A DNA stretch of 64,000 bases from Arthrobacter sp. SLBN-112 (GTDB lineage: Bacteria > Actinomycetota > Actinomycetes > Actinomycetales > Micrococcaceae): NCBI RefSeq assembly GCF_006715225.1, contig NZ_VFMU01000001.1, positions 2,170,001-2,234,000 of the forward strand. Direction: 5' to 3'. Positions 26,098 through 34,415 of this stretch are shown one piece after another. The position numbers and the translations under genes were made by a program. The notes beneath the pieces were generated by a model. It did no database searches and was not told the DNA's origin. It saw nothing but the letters and a program-made list of their open reading frames with translations. Position 1 is the first letter of the stretch. Each line of letters opens with the position of its first letter.

Positions 26098-26799
26098 ATG
26101 AGTTCCCTTCAGCTGCAAGTGCAACCTGCAGACGGTTCGCCCAGCGTCCCGGTTCCGCTTCGAGTGTCCGCCGTTTCGATGGCAGTCAGTGGCCTGCTCG
26201 TGGCGGCCACCACACCGCTGCATCCGGATATACTCACCAATCCTCTGAGCGAATCGGTTGGGGAAACTCCGCTGTGGACTGCCATCCACATCTGCATGCT
26301 GGTGTCGGTAGCGCTGGCATTCGTGGGAGCCTGCGGCATATCGGCCTCCTACGGCAGGCGGCTGGGTCGCTGGGGCCAGGCTGCGCTGGCGGTCAGCTTT
26401 ATCGGAACCTTGGGTGGCTCCGCGGTCATGGGACTGGAAGCGGTAGTTTTTCCCATCCTTGCCGTCAATGCTCCGGAGTTGCTATCACTGAACGGGCCGC
26501 TGCTCACCTCCCCGGCCATGATTGTCGTAGGCGCACTTATTTTGGGGTGGCCCCTGGGGTTGAGCATTCTTGGCGTGACGGCTGCGGGTGCCCGTGTCTT
26601 TCCTCGCGCCGCCGGCATCCTGCTGGCCATCGCAGCACCGGCCTTCGTCGCCCTGGCGGGCCCCTTCCTGCCTGTCCTCGGGGTGCTGTCCGGGCTGACG
26701 TTAGGGGCAGCTCAACTCTGGTGGGCCTGGCTCTTGTGGCGTGCAGGATCCACGCCCGCACCTACTACAGCTTCAGCGCTTCCGCGGCGGCAGCGCTAG
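26098..26799 (+). CDS. membrane protein of unknown function (module B, third gene)
   Basis: 233 residues with about six hydrophobic helices (VSMAVSGLLVAATTPLHP, IHICMLVSVALAFVGACG, AALAVSFIGTLGGSAVMG, AMIVVGALILGWPLGL, GILLAIAAPAFVALAGPFL, LGAAQLWWAWLLW). It starts 6 bp after the preceding stop and is clearly co-transcribed. It occupies the place of the 180-residue membrane protein of module A but is not obviously homologous to it. Family not recognised. Confidence 0.7.
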   Translation: MSSLQLQVQPADGSPSVPVPLRVSAVSMAVSGLLVAATTPLHPDILTNPLSESVGETPLWTAIHICMLVSVALAFVGACGISASYGRRLGRWGQAALAVSFIGTLGGSAVMGLEAVVFPILAVNAPELLSLNGPLLTSPAMIVVGALILGWPLGLSILGVTAAGARVFPRAAGILLAIAAPAFVALAGPFLPVLGVLSGLTLGAAQLWWAWLLWRAGSTPAPTTASALPRRQR

Positions 26800-26832
26800 T
26801 AAGTTGTCACCGTGGTCCTGCTGAAACCGCAA

Positions 26833-27487
26833 CTCGGTCAGCCAGGGGGCGCGGACGGAGGAGGTGATCCGGCAGTCCGCCACGAAGGTGCCCTGGGCGC
26901 CGGCCACGATCCAGTGCTGCAGCGCGGACAGGTCACCAATGGACCGGATCACCGCGGACTCGGCCCCCAACGCCCGCGCAACACCGCTAAAGTCCACCTC
27001 GGGAATCAGCATCGGCTTCTCGGTCAGCCCCTGCGAGCCGTACTGATGGATCTCGGCCCCGTACGCGGCGTCGTTGTAGATCACGACAATCGCGCTGCGG
27101 GCGGCACCGATCAGCGGTTCGAGGTCGGACAAGCCCATGAGGAAACCGCCGTCGCCGGCGGCCAGGACCAGCGTGCGGCCGTCCTCCACCGCGCGGGCTG
27201 CCCCGACGGCGCTCGCAAGCGAGTTCGCGGAGTTCCGGGCCGGCGCCGGCGAGGTGCGCACCCCGGCCGGCGAGGATCAGCGGCCGCCGTGCCCCCGGCG
27301 AGAAGGCGGGCCACGCGCGCAAGGTCCGCGCCGCCGTCGTCCGCCACGTCCAAAATGGTTGGCTCCGGAAGGTCCTGGTCCTCAGCCTCGAGCGCCGCGA
27401 GGTCGTACGGGATGGCAAGCACGACGGCGGTGCGCCGGGTGAGTGCGTACTCCACCGCCTGCCTGGTGATGGCGCCCGCGGCGTCGC
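26833..27487 (-). pseudogene. deleted copy of the ThDP-dependent enzyme
   Basis: Corresponds to parts of the intact gene at 30873-32531. Homology runs from AAGAITRQAVEYALTRRTAV to LAGAGPELRELA, interrupted by a frameshift near 27290, then jumps directly to LASAVGAARAVEDGRTL. About 180 internal residues, the N-terminal ~140 residues and the last ~15 are missing. The deletion joint lies near 27225-27232, at a short GCGAG sequence present at both parental edges. The ThDP motif GDGGFLMGLSDLE survives, but no working enzyme can result. It lies in the same orientation as the intact copy. Confidence 0.85.
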
Positions 27488-27552
27488 AGCCTGCCCGGTG
27501 CTGTGGCCGTTGCTTCATTGACAGCCCCACGGGGCGGTGGGACGCTCGACTC

Positions 27553-28728
27553 ATGCCCCGCGGGAGAACGGCACGGTTCCTGAACATCCAGCCTTTCGGC
27601 ATCGAGAAGGCCGCGGCAGCCGCAGGCCATGATCCCGATGTCCTGCGGATGGAGAACCTGGACACGGACACCGCCCCGCCGCCTTCGGCAGTGGCCGTGA
27701 CCAGGGAGGCTGTCGGCCGCCGGGATGCGAACAGCTGGCTGCCCTTCACCGGTCTTGGGCAGCTGCGCGAACTAGTTGCCGAACAGCTCAGCGCGCAAAC
27801 GGGCCGCGCCTATAACCCCGCTACCGAAGTGGCCATCACCGGCGGCGCGCTCGCCGGCCTTCTCAGCACCCTTCTGGCCACGGTGGATCACGGCGACGAA
27901 GTGGTAGTCACCGATCCCACGTACGCGGGGTTCATCAACCGGATCAGGCTTGCCGGCGCGTCGCCCGTCTTCCTGCCCCTGATGGTGGTCGACGGCCATT
28001 GGCGGCTGGATCTGGACAGGCTGGCATCGGCCGTGACCCAAAAGACGCGGGCACTGCTTCTGATGAGTCCGTCCATGCCGTCCGGGCATGTGTTCACGGA
28101 TGCGGAATGGAACGCCGTCGCGGAAGCATGTTGCGCGGCAGATTGCTGGTTGCTGTACGACGCGGCCATGGACAGGATTCTCTTCGACGGCCTGCAGTCC
28201 CGCCACCCGGCGTCATTGGAGCAATTGGCGGAGCGCACCATCACACTGGGCGGGGTATCCAAGAACTACAGGATGATCGGCTGGCGCGTCGGGTGGGCTG
28301 TTGGGCCGGCTGAGGTCATGCGGGACGTGGCGCTGGCGGCAACGTACAACACCGCTGTGGCCAGCGGCTTCGGACAACTTGGCGCGGCAGCAGCGCTCTC
28401 GGCTTCCAAGAACGGCGTCCCCGGTGACGGCGTTGCTGCCGCCGTGGCGGACTGGCAGGCGCGCCGGGACCTGATTCTGCGTGAACTGGACGGGTTGCCG
28501 GTGGTCAAGCCCGACGGCGGGTGGTCGCTTTTGGTTAACGCGAGCGCGCTCGGCATGAAGGCGCCCGAGCTCACGCAACGGCTGCTCCTGCACGGACGCA
28601 TTGCCGCGACGCCGATGACGGAGTGGGGACAACACGTGGCGCCGGACTACGTCCGCCTGGTCTTCGCCACCGAGCCGCTGGAGCGCCTGACCGGAATCGG
28701 AGAACGGTTCGGCGCAGCGCTGCGATGA
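27553..28728 (+). CDS. PLP-dependent class I aminotransferase
   Basis: 391 residues of the fold-type I aminotransferase family. GGALAGLLSTLLATV is the cofactor phosphate region, DPTYAGF and PSMPSGHVFT line the substrate pocket, LLYDAAMDRILFDG supplies the Asp that pairs with the pyridine nitrogen, and GGVSKNYRMIGWRVGW carries the Schiff-base Lys. The usual NPTG of the family is replaced by MPSG. ATG 27553 begins 66 bp from the edge of the ThDP pseudogene; the long open frame upstream is the antisense of that pseudogene and is rejected. Substrate unknown. Confidence 0.8.
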   Translation: MPRGRTARFLNIQPFGIEKAAAAAGHDPDVLRMENLDTDTAPPPSAVAVTREAVGRRDANSWLPFTGLGQLRELVAEQLSAQTGRAYNPATEVAITGGALAGLLSTLLATVDHGDEVVVTDPTYAGFINRIRLAGASPVFLPLMVVDGHWRLDLDRLASAVTQKTRALLLMSPSMPSGHVFTDAEWNAVAEACCAADCWLLYDAAMDRILFDGLQSRHPASLEQLAERTITLGGVSKNYRMIGWRVGWAVGPAEVMRDVALAATYNTAVASGFGQLGAAAALSASKNGVPGDGVAAAVADWQARRDLILRELDGLPVVKPDGGWSLLVNASALGMKAPELTQRLLLHGRIAATPMTEWGQHVAPDYVRLVFATEPLERLTGIGERFGAALR

Positions 28729-28750
28729 GCCTGCGGCGGCCCGCACGGAT

Positions 28751-28865
28751 TCACGCTCCAGTACTTGAGCCACGGCCCCTCATCTGCTCGATCTCGCGCG
28801 TCTGGGCAGCTTTGATGTTGGGCGCCAGTGCAGTGACCTCGCCAGCGGACAATCCGCAGTCTTGG
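28751..28865 (-). pseudogene. C-terminal remnant of a DUF305-type protein
   Basis: The minus-strand frame reads QDCGLSAGEVTALAPNIKA then AQTREIEQMRG and stops at TGA 28751-28753. The helix LAxxIxxAQxxEIEQMRG is the hallmark C-terminal helix of DUF305 proteins, which often accompany metal-resistance genes. No start or N-terminal part is present, so this is a fragment. Confidence 0.5.
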
Positions 28866-28876
28866 ATGGAAGCCGC

Positions 28877-29551
28877 TCACCTGGCCGAGGCTTCTATCGG
28901 GAGCCCTGCCGCCTTCCATTCGGGGAAGCCTTCCTCGAGCCTCACGGCGACGCGCCCTTCATCCGCGAGCAGCCGCACGGCCTCGTCCGCATACAGGCAG
29001 TATGGTCCGCGGCAGTAGGCGACGATTTCGCTCCCCTTGGGAATCTCGCGCAGTCGAGACTTGACCTCCGGCAAGGGCACGGAAATCGCATTTGGGATAT
29101 GTCCGGCCTCGTATTCCGGCAGCGGCCGCACGTCCAGCACTACGACGTCGCCCTGCCGCAGCCGCAGAAGCAGTTCGTCGCGCGTGATCATGCTGAGCTC
29201 GGCACGATCGCCGACGTAGGCACGCACGAGCTCGCCCAGCTCCCCGGTGTGGGATTCGGCTGTTTCGCGAAGTGCCCTCCATAGCCGCTCGACTGCCGGG
29301 CTGGCAAGCGAATAATAGATTCGCGTCCCCGAACGCCGGGAGGAGGCGAGGCCGGCCCGCAGCAAGCGCTGCAGGTGCTGGGATGTGTTGGCGGTACTCT
29401 GGTGGATCTCTCCGGAGAGCTCCTCAACCGACCGTTCGCCCTGGCCAAGGACCTCGATCAGCTGTGCCCGCCTGCCGTTCCCCAGGGCCTTGGCGGCTTC
29501 TACGAGGACGTCGTAGAGCGCATTCTTAGCCTGCTGGTCGCCCACTCGCAC
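28877..29551 (-). CDS. ArsR-type regulator fused to a rhodanese domain
   Basis: 224 residues. Residues ~10-95 form an ArsR winged helix (ALGNGRRAQLIEVL, then HQSTANTSQHLQRLLRAGLASSRR and the wing GTRIYYSLA). Residues ~115-220 form a rhodanese with active-site Cys in AYCRGPYCLYADEA and DVRPLPEYEAGHIPNA. Such fusions are thought to sense reactive sulfur or metals via the rhodanese Cys. It is divergent from the membrane gene at 29638, and the gap between them holds two palindromes that are good operator candidates, implying autoregulation. Confidence 0.88.
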   Translation of the reverse strand: MRVGDQQAKNALYDVLVEAAKALGNGRRAQLIEVLGQGERSVEELSGEIHQSTANTSQHLQRLLRAGLASSRRSGTRIYYSLASPAVERLWRALRETAESHTGELGELVRAYVGDRAELSMITRDELLLRLRQGDVVVLDVRPLPEYEAGHIPNAISVPLPEVKSRLREIPKGSEIVAYCRGPYCLYADEAVRLLADEGRVAVRLEEGFPEWKAAGLPIEASAR

Positions 29552-29555
29552 CCCC

Positions 29556-29575
29556 TATTCAAGAGATCTCTTGAC
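29556..29575. promoter_or_regulatory. ArsR-type operator, proximal
   Basis: Contains TCAAGAGATCTCTTGA, a perfect 16-bp palindrome at 29559-29574, directly upstream of the ArsR-rhodanese start. It fits TTCAAG-N6-CTTGAA except for the last base. Confidence 0.6.
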
Positions 29576-29597
29576 AAGCCTACCCGGATAGGTTTCA

Positions 29598-29619
29598 TAT
29601 TCAAGTATCTACTTGAATA
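29598..29619. promoter_or_regulatory. ArsR-type operator, distal
   Basis: TATTCAAGTA-TC-TACTTGAATA is a perfect 10-bp inverted repeat, sharing TTCAAG-N6-CTTGAA with the site at 29556. It lies just upstream of the ribosome site of the divergent membrane-protein gene. Confidence 0.65.
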
Positions 29620-29637
29620 AGAAAGGAAGTGGTGGCC

Positions 29638-30132
29638 GTGCCCACCATGCAAACTCCCCAACGGCAACAGTCCCGCCTCCGGACAGGAGCCGCTCTCATG
29701 GCGCTGGCCGGGCTGGCATTTGTCGGGTACGGTGTGATCTTCCTGGTCATGAACTTCACGGACGCCTTCCTCGAGCTGGGCATCGGACCAGATCAAGTGG
29801 ACAAGGGCAAGTCGGCGATCGAGGCGTTCAGCCCGCAGCTGTATCACTACGTCAGCCATCTTCAAATCGCGCTCAGCGGCTTCATTGCTGCAACCGGGCT
29901 GGCTGTTGCGGGCCTGTCCTGGTATGGGGTGCGCCGCGGAGAACGGTGGGCTTTCGTTACTGCCGTTATCGTCCCGGTCGTCGCACTCGCGGTGGCTCTT
30001 CCCGCGCACTACCCGTGGGGTCTGGCTACGCTTGGGCACCTCGGCCTGATCTACCTCGCCGTCCTCATTTTCCTGGTAGGGGCCGTGGCAGCCTACAGCG
30101 GAATCCGAAGCCCCGCGATGACAGACCACTGA
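29638..30132 (+). CDS. four-helix membrane protein controlled by ArsR-rhodanese
   Basis: About 164 residues with four hydrophobic helices (ALMALAGLAFVGYGVIFLV, ALSGFIAATGLAVAGLSWYG, WAFVTAVIVPVVALAVALP, LGLIYLAVLIFLVGAVAAY). The loop between helices 1 and 2 is acidic (ELGIGPDQVDKG). Several in-frame GTG codons follow AAAGGA; GTG 29638 has 10-nt spacing, 29632 and 29629 are alternatives. The divergent arrangement and shared operators suggest it is the target of the regulator. Family unassigned. Confidence 0.7.
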   Translation: MPTMQTPQRQQSRLRTGAALMALAGLAFVGYGVIFLVMNFTDAFLELGIGPDQVDKGKSAIEAFSPQLYHYVSHLQIALSGFIAATGLAVAGLSWYGVRRGERWAFVTAVIVPVVALAVALPAHYPWGLATLGHLGLIYLAVLIFLVGAVAAYSGIRSPAMTDH

Positions 30133-30139
30133 CACTCAC

Positions 30140-30173
30140 GCGCCTGACTGAATCCCATCATCCAGTCAGGCGC
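30140..30173 (+). terminator. intrinsic terminator
   Basis: Perfect 11-bp stem, GCGCCTGACTG at 30140-30150 and CAGTCAGGCGC at 30163-30173, just after the stop codon of the membrane gene, followed by TCTGTC. Confidence 0.65.
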
Positions 30174-30450
30174 TCTGTCATGCACCGGGCTAATCAGGTC
30201 ATCGTCCCAGTTCTGTGGAAAAGCCTTCTAGAGAATGTCGGCTCAGTCCTTACTGCATACTTTTGTCCAAAAAATCTGCGTCAGTTGAAGACGCGACCCC
30301 GTCGCTGCGCTGGCCGCAGTGACCGAGCACTCCGCCGTCGCCGTACCGGCTGGAAAGAACTTGGCTTTACGCTGTGTATCAATGTGCCGGCTGTTTGTGT
30401 GGGATGCGATTTTTTGTCGGTGCCCTCGCGAAGGATAGGCCGGAGCGACG
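30174..30450. other. gap without a supported gene
   Basis: Several short open frames overlap each other here without ribosome sites. I see no recognisable domain remnant, and composition fluctuates more than in neighbouring genes, as in decayed sequence. Confidence 0.4.
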
Positions 30451-30684
30451 TCAAGGGGGAGCATTGTGGGTCGAAGATCTCAGCCGAATGGATGGGCCCA
30501 GCCAGGGTGGGCCGGAATCGCCGTCGCCTGCGAATGATGGCCCAGGCTGTCCGACATTAGCTGCCTGGGCGGGGCCGGGGATCGCAACAGTGACGGCCGC
30601 CGCGAGTAGCAGAGCGATGAAAAGGCGTAGCAGGCGGATGATGGTGTCCTCGGGGTCATGTGGGTGGCACACGGGCCATTTCAT
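30451..30684 (-). CDS. possible small exported protein
   Basis: 77 residues with a convincing export signal: a polar start, a hydrophobic core (LLRLFIALLLAAAVTVAI) and the cleavage-like PGPAQAA. This leaves a short Gly/Ser/Pro-rich mature peptide. GGGAGGTG abuts the ATG at 30684, a spacing that is tight. The mature part is not recognised and may be truncated. Confidence 0.35.
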   Translation of the reverse strand: MKWPVCHPHDPEDTIIRLLRLFIALLLAAAVTVAIPGPAQAANVGQPGPSFAGDGDSGPPWLGPSIRLRSSTHNAPP

Positions 30685-30872
30685 CACCTCCCGGCGGGAA
30701 CGCTGTACGTCTGGCCGCCACACCTTGGGCAGCAGCGGAGCCTAATAGGGGAGGCCAGAGGGAAGGTATTAGGTAGGCGTGGGCCCCAACCCCGAAGGCG
30801 TCACACGGGTTATGGGAAGTACCACGATACCGATGACCGCGGGTAGCGGGAGCAACTTCGCTCAGGCGGCTC

Positions 30873-32531
30873 TCACCCGGCCACCGCCGCCTTCGCCGCC
30901 CGCGTCGCGTTCATCCACTCGGTCAACCACGGTGCCCGGACGCTGGAGGTGATTCGGCAGTCGGCCACGAAGGTGCCCTTGGCGCCGGCGTCGATCCAGT
31001 CCTGAAGCGCGGACAGGTCACCAAGCGACCGGATGACCGCGGACTCGGCCCCCAAAGCCCGCGCCACTCCGCTGAAGTCCACCTCAGGGATCAGCATCGG
31101 CTTCTCGGTCAGGCCCTGCGATCCGTACTGGTGGATCTCTGCCCCATACGCGGCGTCGTTGTAGATCACCACGATGGCGCTGCGGGCCGCGCCGATCAGC
31201 GATTCGAGGTCGGACAGGCCCATCAGGAAACCGCCGTCGCCCGAGGCCAGCACCAGGGTGCGGCCGTCCTCCAGCGCACGGGCTGCCCCGACGGCGCTCG
31301 CCAGTCCCAGCCCGATCGACTGAAAGGCGGTGCCCACCATCACCAGGTCCTGCGGCCGTGGGATGTTCCAGTACATGGGTGCCCAGCCGATGAAGTGTCC
31401 GCCGTCCTGCACTACCGTGCGGCGCTCCGGCAGCACGGCGTCCAGCGCGGTGGCCAGGGAACGCGGGTCTAGCCGGCCGTCCGGGGTTTCAGCGGATCCG
31501 GCATCATGCCCCGGTCCCGCATCCAGACGCTTAGAAGCTTCCGCGCGCCAAGCAACAGCCGCAGCCTCTCCTTCAACCAAAGAGAGAAGCTGAGAAGCAG
31601 CAGCCTTCGCATCTGCCTGAACGAACAGGTCCACCCGCGGGTGCGTGGGCTGCAGGGCGGCGTCGATCTGGATGACGGTGCTGTCCGCGCCAAGCAGGTG
31701 CCCGAACCGCATGGTGAACGGGCTCAGGCTGGCCCCGGCCACCAGGACCACGTCCGCCTCGCCCATGAGGCCCGCCGCGGTGTCGGTGCCGAAACCGCCG
31801 GCGACGCCCAGGTACCCCTCGCCGTTGAGGAGGTTGAGCGCCAGGGCGGTTCCGGCGGTCAGTGCGCCGAGCCGGTCGGCGAGTTCGCGGAGTTCCGGTC
31901 CGGCGCCGGCGAGGTGCGCGCCGCGGCCGGCCAGGATCAGCGGGCGCTTGGCCCCGGCGAGCAGGCGGGCCACCTGCCCAAGGTCCGTGCCGCCGTCGTG
32001 CGTCACCTTTGCTTCCAACGGCGCGGGGAGGCCTTCTTCCTCAGCCTCGAGTGCCGCGAGGTCGTAGGGGATGGCAAGCACGACGGCGGTGCGCCGGGTG
32101 AGTGCGTACTCCACCGCCTGCCGGGTGATGGCGCCCGCGGCGTCGCGGGTGACGGTGAAGGTGGCCGCGCCGAGGCCCGCAGCGATGGCCGTCTGGTCCA
32201 CGTCCCAGGGCCGGGCTCCGCTGGTGGGGGCGTCCCCGGTGACCAGCACCACCGGGATCTGTGCCTGGACCGCCTCGGCCAGGGCGGTGAGGGCGTTGGT
32301 GTACCCGGGGCCGTAGGTAGTGGTGCCCGCGGCCAGGCGTCCCGACGTCCGGTAGTAGGCATCGGCGGCGGCGATGGCGGCGCCCTCGTGCCGGACGGGG
32401 GAGAAGCGCAGGCCCAGCTGCTCCGCGGCGTCCAGGAAGTAGACGTTGCCGTTGCCCATGACGCCGAAGACATCGCTGACATAGCTGCTGAGAACCTGCG
32501 CCACGCGGCCGGAGACGGTAAGTGAAGTCAT
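30873..32531 (-). CDS. ThDP-dependent enzyme of the acetolactate synthase/decarboxylase family
   Basis: 552 residues in the Pyr, central and PP-domain order. Catalytic Glu49 is in RHEGAA, and the ThDP/Mg motif runs from GDGGFLMGLSDLE to VVIYND. The middle domain ILAGRGAHLAGAGPEL lacks an obvious FAD signature, which argues against a true acetolactate synthase. A 2-oxo-acid decarboxylase is more likely. Nearby genes for an aminotransferase, permease and Lrp regulator suggest a transaminase-decarboxylase route for an amino acid, analogous to arginine degradation by AruH/AruI; that substrate is only a guess. ATG 32531 is chosen over 32573 because the frame upstream looks non-coding. Confidence 0.8.
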   Translation of the reverse strand: MTSLTVSGRVAQVLSSYVSDVFGVMGNGNVYFLDAAEQLGLRFSPVRHEGAAIAAADAYYRTSGRLAAGTTTYGPGYTNALTALAEAVQAQIPVVLVTGDAPTSGARPWDVDQTAIAAGLGAATFTVTRDAAGAITRQAVEYALTRRTAVVLAIPYDLAALEAEEEGLPAPLEAKVTHDGGTDLGQVARLLAGAKRPLILAGRGAHLAGAGPELRELADRLGALTAGTALALNLLNGEGYLGVAGGFGTDTAAGLMGEADVVLVAGASLSPFTMRFGHLLGADSTVIQIDAALQPTHPRVDLFVQADAKAAASQLLSLVEGEAAAVAWRAEASKRLDAGPGHDAGSAETPDGRLDPRSLATALDAVLPERRTVVQDGGHFIGWAPMYWNIPRPQDLVMVGTAFQSIGLGLASAVGAARALEDGRTLVLASGDGGFLMGLSDLESLIGAARSAIVVIYNDAAYGAEIHQYGSQGLTEKPMLIPEVDFSGVARALGAESAVIRSLGDLSALQDWIDAGAKGTFVADCRITSSVRAPWLTEWMNATRAAKAAVAG

Positions 32532-32650
32532 GCAGGAATCCTGCGCTTCGGCCATCAGATCGGCAACACCCAAACATTCAACTGGGATTATTGGCAGCAG
32601 AAGCGGGAGAAAGTGAGAATCTGCCCAGTTGTGCTGTGGATCACCCGGAT

Positions 32651-33154
32651 TTAGTCGGCGGCGCGGGATTCCTGCTCGGACAGCCGGGCCAGGAGGCCGT
32701 CGAAGCGGGGCGGCATGAGTTCCAGGACCGAGATGGCCGTGCTGGTGCGCTGGATGCCGTCGATCTCCAGGATCTGGTTGGTGATGCGGTAGAGGTCGCT
32801 GGTGCCGCGCGCCACCACCTTGGCCATGAGGTCGGCGTCGCCGGCAGTGGCGTGCACCTCGATGACTTCGGGGATCGCGGCCAGTCCGTTTTCCACCGAG
32901 CCGGCGCGCGTCTGGCTGATGTGCAGGGAGAGGAAGGCCGTGAGTTCGTAGCCCAGTGCTGCGGGGTCCAGCCTGCGGCTGAAGGTGCGGAGCGCGCCGC
33001 TGCGCTCCAGTCGCGCTAGCCGGGCGTGGACGGTGTTGCGTGCGACGCCGAGTGTCCGGGAGAGTGCCAGGGCGCTGGCTTCGGGGTCCTTGTCCAGGGC
33101 AAGGATGATCCTGCCGTCGAGGGAATCGATGGTGCGGGAGGTTGCGATGGTCAT
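32651..33154 (-). CDS. Lrp/AsnC-family regulator
   Basis: 167 residues. The N-terminal AsnC helix-turn-helix is LDGRIILALDKDPEASALA, then SRTLGVARNTVHARLARLERSG. A C-terminal RAM-like ligand domain follows, with EVIEVHATAGDADLMAKVV. It lies between the ThDP gene (same strand, 119 bp away) and the divergent aminotransferase, so it probably controls both and responds to the amino acid they degrade. No ribosome site is obvious at 33154. Confidence 0.88.
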   Translation of the reverse strand: MTIATSRTIDSLDGRIILALDKDPEASALALSRTLGVARNTVHARLARLERSGALRTFSRRLDPAALGYELTAFLSLHISQTRAGSVENGLAAIPEVIEVHATAGDADLMAKVVARGTSDLYRITNQILEIDGIQRTSTAISVLELMPPRFDGLLARLSEQESRAAD

Positions 33155-33247
33155 ATTTTCACCGGAGGTACTAGAAGTTGAGCAGAAGTCCCAATGGGTT
33201 GAGGGTATCTTGCATTGTGGCTGGGGTCACAATCATGATCGGTCCTC

Positions 33248-34360
33248 ATGACCCTTGACCAGATCGCGGCCGCCCCGGCCGCTGGCCTTCCGGAGACCGC
33301 GCTCCCCACCCTTCGGGACGCCGTGGCCGGACTTCCGGCCTACATCCCGGGCCGCCGCGGCGCCGGCGCGGACATCGCGGCCCTCGCCAGCAACGAAAGC
33401 CACTACGACCCCCTGCCCGCAGCCGTGGCTGCGGTGGCCCACGCGGCCGGCACCATGAACCGCTACCCGGACAGCGCCGCCGTCGAACTCCGCGAACGGC
33501 TGGCCCGGCACCTGGGCGTCACCGCCGGGGAGGTGGCGGTGGGACCCGGCAGCGTGGGCGTCCTCCAGCAGATCATCACCGGGCTGTGCGACACCGGGGA
33601 CGAGGTGGTCTTCGCGTGGCGCTCCTTCGAGGCGTACCCCATCCTGGTGGAGCTGGCCGGCGCCCGGCCGGTCCGCGTCCCGCTGGACCACCTTGAAGGC
33701 CACGACCTCGACGCCATGGCCGCCGCCGTCACCGACCGCACCAAGGTGGTCCTGCTCTGCACGCCAAACAATCCCACCGGCGTGCCGATCGGCCACGAAC
33801 GCGTCGAGGCCTTCCTGCAGGCCGTGCCGTCCAGCGTCCTGGTGGTGATCGACGAGGCCTACGTGGAGTACGCCGAGGCGTGCAGTGGCCCGGATTCCCT
33901 GGCCCTCTACCGCCGGTTCCCGAACGTCTGCATCCTGCGCACCTTCTCCAAGGCCTACGGCCTCGCCGGCCTGCGGGTGGGCTATGCCGTCGCGGCGCCC
34001 GCCATCGCGGAAGGACTGCGCCGCACCGCCCTGCCCTTCGCCGTGAGCGCGCTGGCCCAGAAGGCGGCCATCGCGTCGCTGGAGGCGGGGGAGGAGATGG
34101 AGGCGCGGGTTTCGTTGGTGAGGCGGGAGCGGGGCCGGATGGCCGCTGAGCTGGAGGCGCAGGGCTGGAAACTGCAGCCGAGCCAGGGCAACTTCCTGTG
34201 GATCCGCGCCGATGAGGACCTCCGGGACCGGCTGGTGGAGGCGTTTGACGCCGCCGGCATCCTGGTCCGCGCGTACCAGGGCGACGGCGTGCGGATCACC
34301 GTTGCCGATCCCGCCTCCAACGACCGCGTGCTCCGGCTCCTGGCAGCCCACGCCGCCTGA
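33248..34360 (+). CDS. histidinol-phosphate-aminotransferase-like enzyme
   Basis: 370 residues, fold-type I PLP enzyme of the HisC/aromatic aminotransferase group. Visible elements: LASNESHYDPLP, RYPDSAAVELRERL, GPGSVGVLQQII (cofactor phosphate), TPNNPTGVPI, VIDEAYVEY (Asp and Tyr), and RTFSKAYGLAGLRVGY with the PLP Lys. The C-terminus has PSQGNFLWI, as in HisC. HisC itself makes histidine, but isolated copies next to Lrp and a permease often transaminate aromatic or other amino acids; the role here is inferred from that context. The permease gene follows after 55 bp. Confidence 0.85.
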   Translation: MTLDQIAAAPAAGLPETALPTLRDAVAGLPAYIPGRRGAGADIAALASNESHYDPLPAAVAAVAHAAGTMNRYPDSAAVELRERLARHLGVTAGEVAVGPGSVGVLQQIITGLCDTGDEVVFAWRSFEAYPILVELAGARPVRVPLDHLEGHDLDAMAAAVTDRTKVVLLCTPNNPTGVPIGHERVEAFLQAVPSSVLVVIDEAYVEYAEACSGPDSLALYRRFPNVCILRTFSKAYGLAGLRVGYAVAAPAIAEGLRRTALPFAVSALAQKAAIASLEAGEEMEARVSLVRRERGRMAAELEAQGWKLQPSQGNFLWIRADEDLRDRLVEAFDAAGILVRAYQGDGVRITVADPASNDRVLRLLAAHAA

Positions 34361-34415
34361 CAACTTACTGACCCCAACCCCTAACTCCGTTCCACCTACA
34401 ACCAGAGGAATCTCC

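Noticed and set aside
26812..27552. N-terminal extension of the aminotransferase
   Set aside because: The upstream part of the open frame is antisense to the ThDP pseudogene, and homologues begin at about MPRGRTARFL.
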